Assembly (NCBI GenBank): GCA_963764305.1
Contig: CAVXSD010000001.1
Location: forward strand, 511,604-575,603
Direction: 5' to 3'
Source: Bog-473 sp963764305
Lineage (GTDB): Bacteria > Actinomycetota > Acidimicrobiia > Acidimicrobiales > RAAP-2
Length of the DNA: 64,000 bases
Part shown: positions 34,950 through 43,211 of the stretch, piece after piece
Layout of the letters: every line of letters starts with the position of its first letter
Position numbering within the stretch: position 1 is the first letter of the stretch
The notes under the pieces: model-generated
What the model saw: the letters and a program-made list of their open reading frames with translations, nothing else
Databases searched by the model: none
What the model was told of the DNA's origin: nothing
Made by a program: the position numbers and the translations under genes

Positions 34950-36887
34950 ATGAGTCGAAATCCCCACGCAGCTGAGCCGTTTACCCATGACGACGACCAA
35001 ATCGCGGCGGCGCTGCAGGACGTGAGCGTCCCTGCGCTCCTATGCTCCCTCGTGCACATGACGGGCGATCCCACGTGGGTCCGTAGCGACATTCGACCGC
35101 GGGTCGCGCTGTCGCTGGACATACAGAGCGGCATCCCAGCAGACGAGCGGGCGGAGGTGCGGCGACTGGCTCTGCCGGCGATCCGCGCCTACCGCGACGG
35201 CGGCTGCGTGCCGCACACGCTGTCGCATGAGCTCTTGCGGGAGATGATGTCGTTTCTTGGCTGTCAACCAGTGGACGGTCGTCTTGCCGGGCTCTTCTTC
35301 GACGACCTCCAGTTCGACGGCGCTGACACGGGCGCTGTCGCCTGGGGCGGCGGAGTCCCAGAGGACGTCAAGGCGGTGTCGCCGGTGGTGGTCATCGGTT
35401 GCGGCATGGCCGGGATCCTTGCCGGCATCCGCCTCCAGCAGGCAGGCCTGCCGTTCCTTATCGTCGAGAAGAACCCTGGTCCCGGCGGTACCTGGTGGGA
35501 GAACCGCTATCCGGGAGCGAGAGTCGACATTGGCAGCCACCAGTACTGCTATTCGTTCGAGCCACCCGATCACTGGAGCGAGTTCTACTGCCAACAACCC
35601 GAGCTGCTCGAGTACTTCATCGACATCGTCGAGAAATACGATCTGCGGCCGCATTGCCGGTTCGACACTGCCGTCACCACGCTGCGTTGGGATGACGAGC
35701 ATGCTCACTGGAATGTGCACGTCAGCGGACCCAGCGGGACAGAGGAAGTCATCAGCGCCCGATTTGTCGTCAGTGCCGTCGGGTCGCTGAACATCCCGAA
35801 GCTCCCGGACCTACCGGGGATGGAGACGTTCAGCGGAACGTCGTTCCACTCGGCTCGGTGGCCCCACGGTCTGGAGCTGAACGGCAAACGGTTCGCCCTC
35901 GTCGGCGCCGGTGCGAGTGGCTTCCAAATCGGCCCGGCCATCGCGGACGAGGTTGCGCAGCTCACGATCTTCCAGCGCACCGCTCAGTGGATCATCCCGA
36001 ATCCGCTCTATCACGCGGCGGTGCCGCCGGGGGACAGGTGGGCGCTACGGCACCTCCCGTTCTATGGGCGGTGGTACAGGTTCATCATGACCTTCGGCGG
36101 CATTGCCGCCGGATCGGAGCCCTATCGGATCGAACCCGGTTACGAGGATGAGACCAACCGGTCGGTCAACGTGTCGAACGGCATCCGGGCGGATGCGCTC
36201 CTCGCCTGGATGAAGTCGATCATTGCCGAACGGCCCGACCTGGAGGCCAAGGTCGTACCCGACTACCCGGCCCTCGGCAAGCGCGTGCTGCAGGATGACG
36301 GTTCGTGGCTCCGGTGCTTGCAGCGTCCCAACGTCGAGCTCGTCCGCACCGCCATCGCGAGGATCGTGCCCGATGGCGTCGTGACCGTTGACGGCACCCA
36401 CACTCCCGCCGACATCATCTGCTTCGCGACCGGGTTCCGGCACAACGACTTCCTCGCCTCCATGGACGTGATCGGTCGCGGTGGGATTTCCCTTCGAGAG
36501 CAGTGGGGCGACGAGCCGACGGCGTACCTCGGTATCACCATCTCAAATTTCCCGAACCTGTTCTGCGTCTACGGTCCGGGCACGAACCTCGCCGCCGGGG
36601 CCAGCCTCTTCTATCACTCCGAGTTCCAGGTCCACTACGCGATGGAGGCGATTCGCGACACGCTGACCTCGGGGGCGCGGACGTGCGAGGTGACGGCCGA
36701 GGCCCAGAGTCGCTACGCGGAGCGGTACCAGGCGGAGATCGGCCAGATGGTGTGGTCGCACCCCTCGATCACGCACAGCCACTACAAGAACCCCGCGGGG
36801 AAGGTCTTCACGCTGTCTCCATGGCCCCTCGACCTCTACTGGGAATGGACCCGCCTTGTGGAAGGCAACGACTACGCGTTCGCGTGA
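34950..36887 (+). CDS. Flavin-containing Baeyer-Villiger monooxygenase
   Basis: 645 residues, the long type with an extra N-terminal domain (about 140 residues) as in 4-hydroxyacetophenone monooxygenase. FAD site: VVVIGCGMAGILAGIRLQQAG (G150-G155). The Baeyer-Villiger fingerprint is FSGTSFHSARWP (294-305). The second Rossmann NADPH site is FALVGAGASGFQIGPAI (319-324). Also present are PGGTWWENRYPGARVD and the late IICFATGFRHNDFL and NLFCVYGPGTNLA. It inserts oxygen next to a ketone to give an ester or lactone. The following genes are dehydrogenases on the same strand, consistent with ketone and side-chain breakdown. Confidence 0.92.
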   Translation: MSRNPHAAEPFTHDDDQIAAALQDVSVPALLCSLVHMTGDPTWVRSDIRPRVALSLDIQSGIPADERAEVRRLALPAIRAYRDGGCVPHTLSHELLREMMSFLGCQPVDGRLAGLFFDDLQFDGADTGAVAWGGGVPEDVKAVSPVVVIGCGMAGILAGIRLQQAGLPFLIVEKNPGPGGTWWENRYPGARVDIGSHQYCYSFEPPDHWSEFYCQQPELLEYFIDIVEKYDLRPHCRFDTAVTTLRWDDEHAHWNVHVSGPSGTEEVISARFVVSAVGSLNIPKLPDLPGMETFSGTSFHSARWPHGLELNGKRFALVGAGASGFQIGPAIADEVAQLTIFQRTAQWIIPNPLYHAAVPPGDRWALRHLPFYGRWYRFIMTFGGIAAGSEPYRIEPGYEDETNRSVNVSNGIRADALLAWMKSIIAERPDLEAKVVPDYPALGKRVLQDDGSWLRCLQRPNVELVRTAIARIVPDGVVTVDGTHTPADIICFATGFRHNDFLASMDVIGRGGISLREQWGDEPTAYLGITISNFPNLFCVYGPGTNLAAGASLFYHSEFQVHYAMEAIRDTLTSGARTCEVTAEAQSRYAERYQAEIGQMVWSHPSITHSHYKNPAGKVFTLSPWPLDLYWEWTRLVEGNDYAFA

Positions 36888-36982
36888 CTGACCGGCACAC
36901 CTGAGAGGTCGGATCGCTGCCCTGCGGCACCGTCGCCTGGGATCGGGCAGAGAGTCACAATCTGAGCCAGAGAGGAAATCCA

Positions 36983-37861
36983 TTGTCCGCAGACCAGCGC
37001 TCACCGTATCCGACGATCGGGGTGATCGGGCTTGGCACCATCGGTCACGGCATCGCCACCAACCTGCACACGGCCGGGTTCCCGCTGGTCCTCTGCGACG
37101 TCCGCGCCGAGGCGACCGACCGCCACGCCCGCTACGCCACCGTGACCACCTCGCCGACCGAGCTGGCCCGAGCGTCCGACGTCGTCGTGGTCGCCGTGGT
37201 GAACGACGAGCAGGTCCACACCGTGCTGTCGGGCCCCGCGGGCGCGCTGGCAGCCGGGGTGCCGGACACCACATTCGTCGTGGTCAGCACGATCACCACT
37301 GCCTGCGTGGAGGCCATCGGCGCCGAGGCCGCCGCGCTCGGGGTCCCGGTCGTCGATTGCGGCGTGAGCGGCGGCCCCTCGGCGGCGGCCTCCGGCAACC
37401 TGGTCTGCATGTGCGGGGGCGACCCGGACGTGATCGCCGGCCTCGCCCCGGTGTTCGACGCGTTTGGCTCGCTCACGGTCACCATGGGCCCGTTCGGCAC
37501 CGGGTTGGCGGCCAAGCTTGCTCGCAACGTGGTGCAGTACGGAGGGTGGCTGGCCGCCTACGAAGGGCAGGTCCTGGCCGAGGCCGCCGGCATCGACCTG
37601 GCCAAGCTGGCCCAGGTTGTCCAGGCCAGCGATGCGCTGTCGGGCGGGGCCACGACCCTGATGTTCCGGCCGACGGTCGCGCCCTTCAGCGAGGCGGACG
37701 ACCGTGGGCTGGTCGGGGCCATGCACGCCGCGGCCGCCCTCGCACGCAAGGACCTGCAGGCGGCTCTTGCGCTGGCGGGGGAGTTGGACGTCGAGCTGCG
37801 GCTCGCGGCCATGACCGAGGCGCGGTGTGACGATATCTTCGGCGTCGGAATGCCGCGCTGA
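36983..37861 (+). CDS. 3-hydroxyisobutyrate-dehydrogenase-family oxidoreductase
   Basis: 292 residues from TTG; an AGAGAGGAAAT stretch precedes it. The Rossmann start is PTIGVIGLGTIGHGIATNLHTAGFPLVLCDVR. The substrate signature is VPVVDCGVSGGPSAAASGNLVCMCGGD, where the family consensus is D-A-P-V-S-G-G. The catalytic lysine is in GTGLAAKLARNVVQYGGWLAAYEGQ. It probably oxidises a beta-hydroxy acid with NAD(P). It is 50 bp ahead of an SDR gene in the same direction and 95 bp behind the Baeyer-Villiger gene, making a likely three-gene unit. Confidence 0.87.
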   Translation: MSADQRSPYPTIGVIGLGTIGHGIATNLHTAGFPLVLCDVRAEATDRHARYATVTTSPTELARASDVVVVAVVNDEQVHTVLSGPAGALAAGVPDTTFVVVSTITTACVEAIGAEAAALGVPVVDCGVSGGPSAAASGNLVCMCGGDPDVIAGLAPVFDAFGSLTVTMGPFGTGLAAKLARNVVQYGGWLAAYEGQVLAEAAGIDLAKLAQVVQASDALSGGATTLMFRPTVAPFSEADDRGLVGAMHAAAALARKDLQAALALAGELDVELRLAAMTEARCDDIFGVGMPR

Positions 37862-37910
37862 GTCTCCCTGGGCCCAAAGGCGCAGGGCCAGGCGAACAGG
37901 AGGAGTGGAC

Positions 37911-38723
37911 ATGGATCTCGGGTTGGCCGACGCGCGGGTGCTGGTGGTGGGTGGCTCGCGGGGTATGGGCCGGGCCGCCGCCGAGACCTTTGCCCGGGAG
38001 GGGGCCCGCGTGGCGGTGCTCGCCCGCGCCAGTCCTGCGCTCGACGACACCGTTGCCACGCTGCACTCCGGCGGGAGCCCCGAGAGCATCGCGTTGGCGG
38101 CGGACCTGACGAGCCTGGCCGAGGTCGATGCAGAATTCGACCGTCTCGGCGAGCGTTGGGACGCGCTGGAGGTGCTCGTGAACGCGGCGGGACCGGTCGA
38201 GGTCGGGATCGGTGCCTTCGAGGGCCTCGACGACGACGAATGGCGGGCCACCTTCGACATCGGGGTCCTGAGCGCCGTCCGCACGGTTCGCCGTGCACTG
38301 CCGCTCTTGCGTCGAGGCTCGTTCGCACGGATCGTGAACGTCTCGGCCCACTCCACCCGGCGGCAGAGCCCGGGCCTCGTGGCGTACACGGCGGCCAAGG
38401 CGGCCCTCACCAGTCTGACGAAGAACCTGTCCCAGGCGCTGGCGCCCGACGGCATCCTCGTGAACACGGTGTCGCCCGGTTCGTTCCTCTCGGAGGGGAT
38501 GCAGGGGTACCTCCGCTCCCTCCCCCCGGAGCGGGGAATCGACAGCAACAGCCTGACCGACGCCATGCGGGTCATCGCGGAGGACTTCGGCCACCCGGCC
38601 TACCTCGGGCGGGCCGGGAGTCCGGCCGAGATCGGGCCGGTCATCGCCTTCCTGGGCTCCCGCACGAACAGCTACATGACGGGAGCCGATGTGAACGTGG
38701 ACGGTGGCTCCGACTTCTCCTGA
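37911..38723 (+). CDS. SDR-family oxidoreductase
   Basis: 270 residues. The cofactor motif is VLVVGGSRGMGRAAAETFAREGARVAVLARA; the usual NNAG reads VNAAGPVEVG; the active site is VNVSAHSTRRQSPGLVAYTAAKAALTSLTKNLSQALAPDGILVNTVSPG (Ser, Tyr-x3-Lys). The C-terminus FLGSRTNSYMTGADVNVDGGSDFS is standard for classical SDRs. ATG is preceded by ACAGGAGGAGTGGAC, an excellent ribosome site, so the longer upstream start is rejected. It should interconvert a secondary alcohol and ketone. It ends 27 bp before the end of a convergent SDR. Confidence 0.88.
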   Translation: MDLGLADARVLVVGGSRGMGRAAAETFAREGARVAVLARASPALDDTVATLHSGGSPESIALAADLTSLAEVDAEFDRLGERWDALEVLVNAAGPVEVGIGAFEGLDDDEWRATFDIGVLSAVRTVRRALPLLRRGSFARIVNVSAHSTRRQSPGLVAYTAAKAALTSLTKNLSQALAPDGILVNTVSPGSFLSEGMQGYLRSLPPERGIDSNSLTDAMRVIAEDFGHPAYLGRAGSPAEIGPVIAFLGSRTNSYMTGADVNVDGGSDFS

Positions 38724-38750
38724 GCCCGCCGATCCTCGAGCCTGGTCACC

Positions 38751-39569
38751 TCAGCGGGTGACGAGACCACCATCGGCGTGGATCACGGTGCCCGTGACGT
38801 AGCTCGACGCATCGGAGGCGAGGAAGAGGGCCGGCCCCACCATCTCGTGGGTGCTCGCCACTCGCCGCATGAGACAGGCGACGGCCATGTTGGCGGTGGC
38901 TACCGGTCCGGTCTGGCGCACCATGTCCGTGTCGACAGAGCCGGGAGCGAGCGCGTTCACCCGGATACCGTCAGGAGCCAGGCCGGCGGCGAGCGCCTTG
39001 GTGTACGCGACCATGGCGGCCTTGGCGGCGGCATAGTGGGCGACGGTGGCGGAGAACAGCCAGGCGCCCGCCGACACGAGATTGATCACCGACGCATGAT
39101 CCGAGTCCCGGAGATACGGAAGCGATTCCTGGACGAGGAAGATGGGGCCTTTGACATTCACATCCAACGATTTGGTGACCCCAGCCTCGGTGAAGTTGCC
39201 GATGGGCTCGGAAAGTGCATTGGCCGCGTTGTTGACCACGACATCGATCGCACCGAATCGTTCCACGGTGGCAGCCACGAGGGCACGGACATCCTCCATC
39301 GAGCCCATCTGGCAAGCGATACCAGCCGCGTCGATGCCCGCCGAACGCAGCGCCCTCTCGGATTCCCGGCATGCCTCGGGCTTGCGGCTGGCGACGACCA
39401 CACGAGCACCGGCCCGGCCGAACCCCTCGGCGATGGCTCGCCCGATCCCGCGGGTGCCACCAGTGACCAGGGCCACCCGCCCGTCCAGCCGGAAGAGTCG
39501 GCTGACGTCGGTCGCTTCGCTGGCATCCAACTCACCGGCACCGTCGGTCTCTGCCACCGAGTCGATCAT
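38751..39569 (-). CDS. SDR-family oxidoreductase
   Basis: 272 residues. GRVALVTGGTRGIGRAIAEGFGRAGARVVVASRKPEACRESERAL gives the cofactor site; VVNNAANALSEPI the NNAG position; SVINLVSAGAWLFSATVAHYAAAKAAMVAYTKALAAGLAPDGIRVNALAPGSVDTDM the catalytic Ser, Tyr and Lys. Start ATG (MIDSVAETDG) has GAGG just upstream. The promoter region 80 bp upstream contains a copy of the 19-bp island motif, so this gene and the divergent enoyl-CoA hydratase are probably controlled together. Substrate likely a hydroxyacyl-CoA or alcohol in the same pathway. Confidence 0.88.
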   Translation of the reverse strand: MIDSVAETDGAGELDASEATDVSRLFRLDGRVALVTGGTRGIGRAIAEGFGRAGARVVVASRKPEACRESERALRSAGIDAAGIACQMGSMEDVRALVAATVERFGAIDVVVNNAANALSEPIGNFTEAGVTKSLDVNVKGPIFLVQESLPYLRDSDHASVINLVSAGAWLFSATVAHYAAAKAAMVAYTKALAAGLAPDGIRVNALAPGSVDTDMVRQTGPVATANMAVACLMRRVASTHEMVGPALFLASDASSYVTGTVIHADGGLVTR

Positions 39570-39647
39570 GGTCCTCAGGCTCCCCTTCGTATTCGTGAGC
39601 GTTTCAAACCCAACTCGTGGAGTCGCAGTGGAAGAGGAGGGAGACGC

Positions 39648-39666
39648 TTTGTATATAATATTACCC
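39648..39666 (+). promoter_or_regulatory. 19-bp dyad motif, copy 1
   Basis: TTTGTATATAATATTACCC, in the gap between the divergent SDR and enoyl-CoA hydratase genes. It contains TATAAT. It agrees with the seven invariant positions (G4, A6-T7-A8, T12-A13-T14) shared by all eight copies in this window. Confidence 0.65.
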
Positions 39667-39802
39667 GCTGGGATCGACGGCATGATCGGGGACGTGCACA
39701 GTGCGTGCATCCGCCCGCCGCCGCCCGTGAGATGGCTGGTTCGCGCCTCATCACTCCGAATGAGACGGCGCCTGCGGAGGAATCGAAATTGGTGGCGTTT
39801 GA

Positions 39803-39808
39803 TATGTT
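39803..39808 (+). promoter_or_regulatory. -10 box placed for a leaderless transcript
   Basis: TATGTT ends exactly 7 bases before the A of the hydratase ATG at 39815, so transcription would begin at the start codon. No Shine-Dalgarno sequence is present (GTTCGGCCG), which fits leaderless translation. Confidence 0.45.
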
Positions 39809-39814
39809 CGGCCG

Positions 39815-40621
39815 ATGAACAGCCTGGTCATCCCGGATGATCTCAGCACCATCACCTATGCCGTTCATGACCATGTCGCTTCTGTGACGTTGAACCGGCC
39901 CGAAGTGCACAACGCGTTCAACGAGCGAATGCAAGATGAGCTCGCCGGCCTCTGGCGTCATATTCGCGTCGACGACGGGGTGAGGGTCGTTGTGCTGACG
40001 GGCGCAGGGAACCAAGCGTTCTGCACAGGAATCGATCGTGCCGATATTCCGATCGACGAAGAATACGACCCCTTCACCTACGACGACCCGGGACAAAAGG
40101 TTGGCCCCAAGAGCCAAGGGTTGTGGAAACCGGTCATTGCTGCGGTGAATGGCATGGCATGCGGCGGTGGGTTTTACCTTTTGGGTGAGAGCGACATCAT
40201 CATCGCCGCGGACAGCGCCACCTTCTTCGACCCGCACGTGACCTACGCGATGACGGCCGCGTACGAGCCCATCTTGCTCGCCGGCAGGATGGCGTTTGGG
40301 GACCTGGTACGAATGAGCCTCGTGGGGGTCCATGAGCGTGTTTCGGCGCAGACGGCACGTGAGGCAGGACTGGTGTGTGAAGTTGTCCAGCCGGAGGAGC
40401 TCCTCGAAACCTGTCGAGCGCTCGCGGAGGTCATCGCGGCACAACCGCCCACAGGCGTCCAGGCGACCCTGCGAACTCTGTGGGCGGCGCGGAACCTCTC
40501 GCCGGAGCAAGCTCTCAGTCTGGGAAACGTCTTCCTTCAGCTCGGCACGAGCGCTCGGGCTCTCCGAGAAGGTCAGGAGATCTTCACTCAGCAGACGCGA
40601 AGAGAGTGGAAGCTGAGGTAA
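39815..40621 (+). CDS. Enoyl-CoA hydratase/isomerase family protein
   Basis: 268 residues, crotonase fold. VASVTLNRPEVHNAFNERM opens; the oxyanion-hole segments are VLTGAGNQAFCTGIDRADI and VNGMACGGGFYLLGESDIIIAADSATFFDPHVTYAMTAAYE. It belongs with the hydratases at 54.6 and 55.5 kb, which share DPHVxxxxxAAYE in the place where classical hydratases have a catalytic Glu segment. The C-terminal helix carries EIFTQQTRREWKLR. Adds water to, or isomerises, an unsaturated acyl-CoA. No Shine-Dalgarno; a well placed TATGTT suggests a leaderless message. A convergent acyl-CoA synthetase ends 49 bp on. Confidence 0.85.
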   Translation: MNSLVIPDDLSTITYAVHDHVASVTLNRPEVHNAFNERMQDELAGLWRHIRVDDGVRVVVLTGAGNQAFCTGIDRADIPIDEEYDPFTYDDPGQKVGPKSQGLWKPVIAAVNGMACGGGFYLLGESDIIIAADSATFFDPHVTYAMTAAYEPILLAGRMAFGDLVRMSLVGVHERVSAQTAREAGLVCEVVQPEELLETCRALAEVIAAQPPTGVQATLRTLWAARNLSPEQALSLGNVFLQLGTSARALREGQEIFTQQTRREWKLR

Positions 40622-40670
40622 CACGCGGGAGAGCAGGCCCGTTGCAGACCCACGCTGGAGGCCCAGACGC

Positions 40671-42236
40671 CTACGTGAGGCGCGATCGCAGTTCTTGCTT
40701 GAGGACCTTGCCCATTGCGTTCCTGGGCAGCGTGTCGACGACCTCCAATTGCTCGGGCCACTTCTGCACGGCGAGCCCTTGGAGGCGGCAGTACTCGCGG
40801 ATGTCGGTCAGCTCCACCTCGCGTCCGTCCCGCGGAACGACAACGGCCACGACACGCTCTCCCGTGCGCGGGTCGGGCATGCCAAGCACCGTCGCATCAG
40901 CGACGTCAGGATGGCGGAAGAGCAATTCCTCGACCTCGAGAACCGAGATATTCTCGGCGTTACGGATGATGATGTCCTTGACGCGACCCGTGATGCGGAC
41001 GTTTCCGTCCACATCGATCGTACCGAGGTCCCCGGTGTGGAACCATCCGCTGCCATCAATCGCATCGTCGTCGAGCGCCGCATCGACGTAGCCGGTGAAG
41101 CTCTGCGGACCCCGAAGTTGGAGCTCACCCTCCTGCCCGGGGCCGCAGACATTGCCTCCCGGGTCCACCGCGCGCACCGAGACACCCTGCGCCGGACGAC
41201 CGACGGACGTCGAGACGATCTCGCTGGCGTCAGTCGGTGCCGCAGACGTCGCGTTCGGGAATTCGGTGAGGCCCCAGCTGCCCACCAGGGGCACGTCGAA
41301 CATTGCCCGCATCTCATCGTGGATCTCGGTGGGGACAGGGGCACCCCCGAAACACCCGAACCGCAACCGGGGGAAGAGTGGTTGGTCATTGGCCGCGCGG
41401 GCAGCGTCCAGATAGGCCCGGAAGAACGGGACAGCGGTGCCCAGCACCGTCGGCTCGTACTGAGCCATCCGGCCCGGCGTCGTCGTGGGGTCGAAGGTCT
41501 CGAACAGGACGAGGTGTACGCCGCCGCGGAGGCTCGCGGCAAGAACCGACGCGCCACCGATGTGCGTGATCGGCCAAGGGATCGGATAGACGTCCTTCTC
41601 GCCCAATCCCATCAGGTCGAGCAAGGCGTTGGCCGAGGCCATGATGCTGGCGTCGGTATGGCGGGCGCCCTTGGGATCGGCCGTGGTGCCTGAGGAGTAG
41701 TAGATCCAACGTGGCCCGTCGAGTGGCGCGGGCAGCGCCAGCGCGTCCGGGTCTGCTGTCGGCAACCTGAGCCCTCCCCGTGATCCTGGAGCGCCGAGAT
41801 CGTGCAAATCGACCTCCATCACGGTAAAGCCGTTGGTCGCCGCGAGGTCCCGCGCCATGGCCCCATGCTGGAAGCCACGCCATTCCTCGGGCACGACCAG
41901 GAGCTGGGTGCCGACCTGTCGGGTAATGAACGACACCTCCCGCTCGCGCAGAATTGGGATCAACGGGTTCTGCACAGCGCCGATCCGTGCCAATGCGAGA
42001 AGGAGCACCACAGCATCAAGAGAGGTTGGCAACTGCCAGGACACAATCGTGCCCGCGGTGACTCCCCGAGCTGAGAGCGCGGCGGCGGATGCCTCGGCTG
42101 CGTCGCGGAGCTGGATTCGGTTCAACGAGCTGCCGTGATCGTCCGACACGACCGGCGCCTCCGGGCTCTCCTCGACGGCTCGGACGACCAGGTCCCACAG
42201 CGTCGGCGGCAGCGGTGTGCGCATCGCGTTGTTCAA
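40671..42236 (-). CDS. Acyl-CoA synthetase (AMP-forming)
   Basis: 521 residues of the ANL family. The P-loop is WIYYSSGTTADPKGARHTDASIMASA (about 187-210), then PWPITHIGGASVLAASLRGG, GSWGLTEFPNATSAAP, GWFHTGDLGTIDVDGNVRITGRVKDIIIRNAENISVLEVEELLFRHP and the catalytic-lysine end LPRNAMGKVLKQELRSRL. It makes acyl-CoA from a free acid, ATP and CoA. Its TTG start overlaps the stop of the TetR gene (TTGA), so it is translationally coupled to the regulator; an ATG four codons in is an alternative. This coupling suggests that the acyl-CoA product, or its breakdown product, is the inducer of the regulator. Confidence 0.9.
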   Translation of the reverse strand: MNNAMRTPLPPTLWDLVVRAVEESPEAPVVSDDHGSSLNRIQLRDAAEASAAALSARGVTAGTIVSWQLPTSLDAVVLLLALARIGAVQNPLIPILREREVSFITRQVGTQLLVVPEEWRGFQHGAMARDLAATNGFTVMEVDLHDLGAPGSRGGLRLPTADPDALALPAPLDGPRWIYYSSGTTADPKGARHTDASIMASANALLDLMGLGEKDVYPIPWPITHIGGASVLAASLRGGVHLVLFETFDPTTTPGRMAQYEPTVLGTAVPFFRAYLDAARAANDQPLFPRLRFGCFGGAPVPTEIHDEMRAMFDVPLVGSWGLTEFPNATSAAPTDASEIVSTSVGRPAQGVSVRAVDPGGNVCGPGQEGELQLRGPQSFTGYVDAALDDDAIDGSGWFHTGDLGTIDVDGNVRITGRVKDIIIRNAENISVLEVEELLFRHPDVADATVLGMPDPRTGERVVAVVVPRDGREVELTDIREYCRLQGLAVQKWPEQLEVVDTLPRNAMGKVLKQELRSRLT

Positions 42237-42898
42237 CGGACTTCTCGCATTTTGGCGGGCTCTCGGCGGGTCCGGACCTCATCGGCCGGGACCTCATCGG
42301 CCGGGACCTCGGGCCCGTCTCCAAAAATGAGGTCGATGCTCTCACTCAGGTAGTCGTACACACCCGTGATCGGCAGACGACCGGCAGACCATGCACGCAA
42401 CTGGCTGTCGAGAACGGCATCCATCGTCCGGACGATCGTGCGTGCTCGGCCTGGCTCCAGATCTCCTAGCAACTTCATGTACACGCCCGTCGTCGTCTGG
42501 TCCAGCCTCTCGAGGATCTCCGTGGCGAAAGGGTCGGACGACAGCTCGAGTGACGCGATGAGCCGGGCCAACTGGGGCTGGTGCTGGAAGGCCCGGACCG
42601 AACGGTGAAGCGCGTCGGTGAGCTTCTCCCGTGGCGTCCGACCCTGCGGGGGATGACGAACGAGGCTCGCCTTCAGCGTGGCGGCCCACTTGATCAGCAC
42701 CTCCGCGAAGAGATGCTCCTTTGACGAGAAGTAGTGGTACAGGGTCCCGAGAGCGACGTCGGCTTCTTCGGCCACGTCCTTGATCTGTATGCGCTCGTAC
42801 TCGTCTCGCTCCAGGAGCGCCAGGCCGGCGTCGATGATGCGCTGGCGGCGTGCCCGCTGGTCTTCGGTCAATACGTTCGGCGATACCGGTTCTGCCAT
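42233..42898 (-). CDS. TetR-family regulator, KstR/FadR-like
   Basis: 221 residues. The helix-turn-helix domain is RIIDAGLALLERDEYERIQIKDVAEEADVALGTLYHYFSSKEHLFAEVLIKWAA (about 17-70). The ligand domain resembles KstR-type C-termini (LTDALHRSVRAFQHQPQLARLIASLELSSDPFATEILERLDQTTTGVYMKLLGDLEP...RTIVRTMDAVLDSQLRAWSAGRL). The tail has a short duplication VPADEVPADEV, from a DNA repeat of CGGCCGGGACCTCAT. ATG at MAEPVSPN was chosen over an upstream GTG. A perfect inverted repeat about 50 bp upstream is its probable own operator. It overlaps the acyl-CoA synthetase gene and presumably represses it until an acyl-CoA binds. Confidence 0.87.
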   Translation of the reverse strand: MAEPVSPNVLTEDQRARRQRIIDAGLALLERDEYERIQIKDVAEEADVALGTLYHYFSSKEHLFAEVLIKWAATLKASLVRHPPQGRTPREKLTDALHRSVRAFQHQPQLARLIASLELSSDPFATEILERLDQTTTGVYMKLLGDLEPGRARTIVRTMDAVLDSQLRAWSAGRLPITGVYDYLSESIDLIFGDGPEVPADEVPADEVRTRREPAKMREVR

Positions 42899-42945
42899 CC
42901 CAGCCTGTCCTTTGACACGACGCCAGCGTCCGGGCAGTCGTCCTG

Positions 42946-42968
42946 CCACTAGAAGCGAACTCTAGTGG
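42946..42968. promoter_or_regulatory. Probable TetR/KstR-like operator
   Basis: CCACTAGA and TCTAGTGG form a perfect 8-bp inverted repeat separated by 7 bases (AGCGAAC). The half sites resemble the TTCTAGT arms of published KstR operators. A second, weaker AACTGGGTTCTAGTA lies at 43012-43026. Both are in the divergent gap between the TetR and P450 genes. Confidence 0.6.
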
Positions 42969-43211
42969 ATGAGGGAAAACCAGCTAGTCTTGGCCGTTGT
43001 GGGCAGATCGAAACTGGGTTCTAGTAGGAGGAGTCGTGGTGGCCGCGGGAGCTTGGTCGGACGGCCAGAACGACGGTGCTTCGTGAGCGTCGCGGATGAC
43101 CGGAACGTGGCCGATGTTGCTGTTGTGACATCGCTCTCACAGATCTGCGTGTGCTGCCCCGGATGAAACGATGCGTGTGATGGAGACTCGAGCGGTTCGA
43201 GGTGAACGAGA

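Noticed and set aside
42233..42330. Short direct repeat in the TetR tail as a regulatory element
   Set aside because: It is in frame and simply encodes the duplicated VPADE residues at a tolerant C-terminus.
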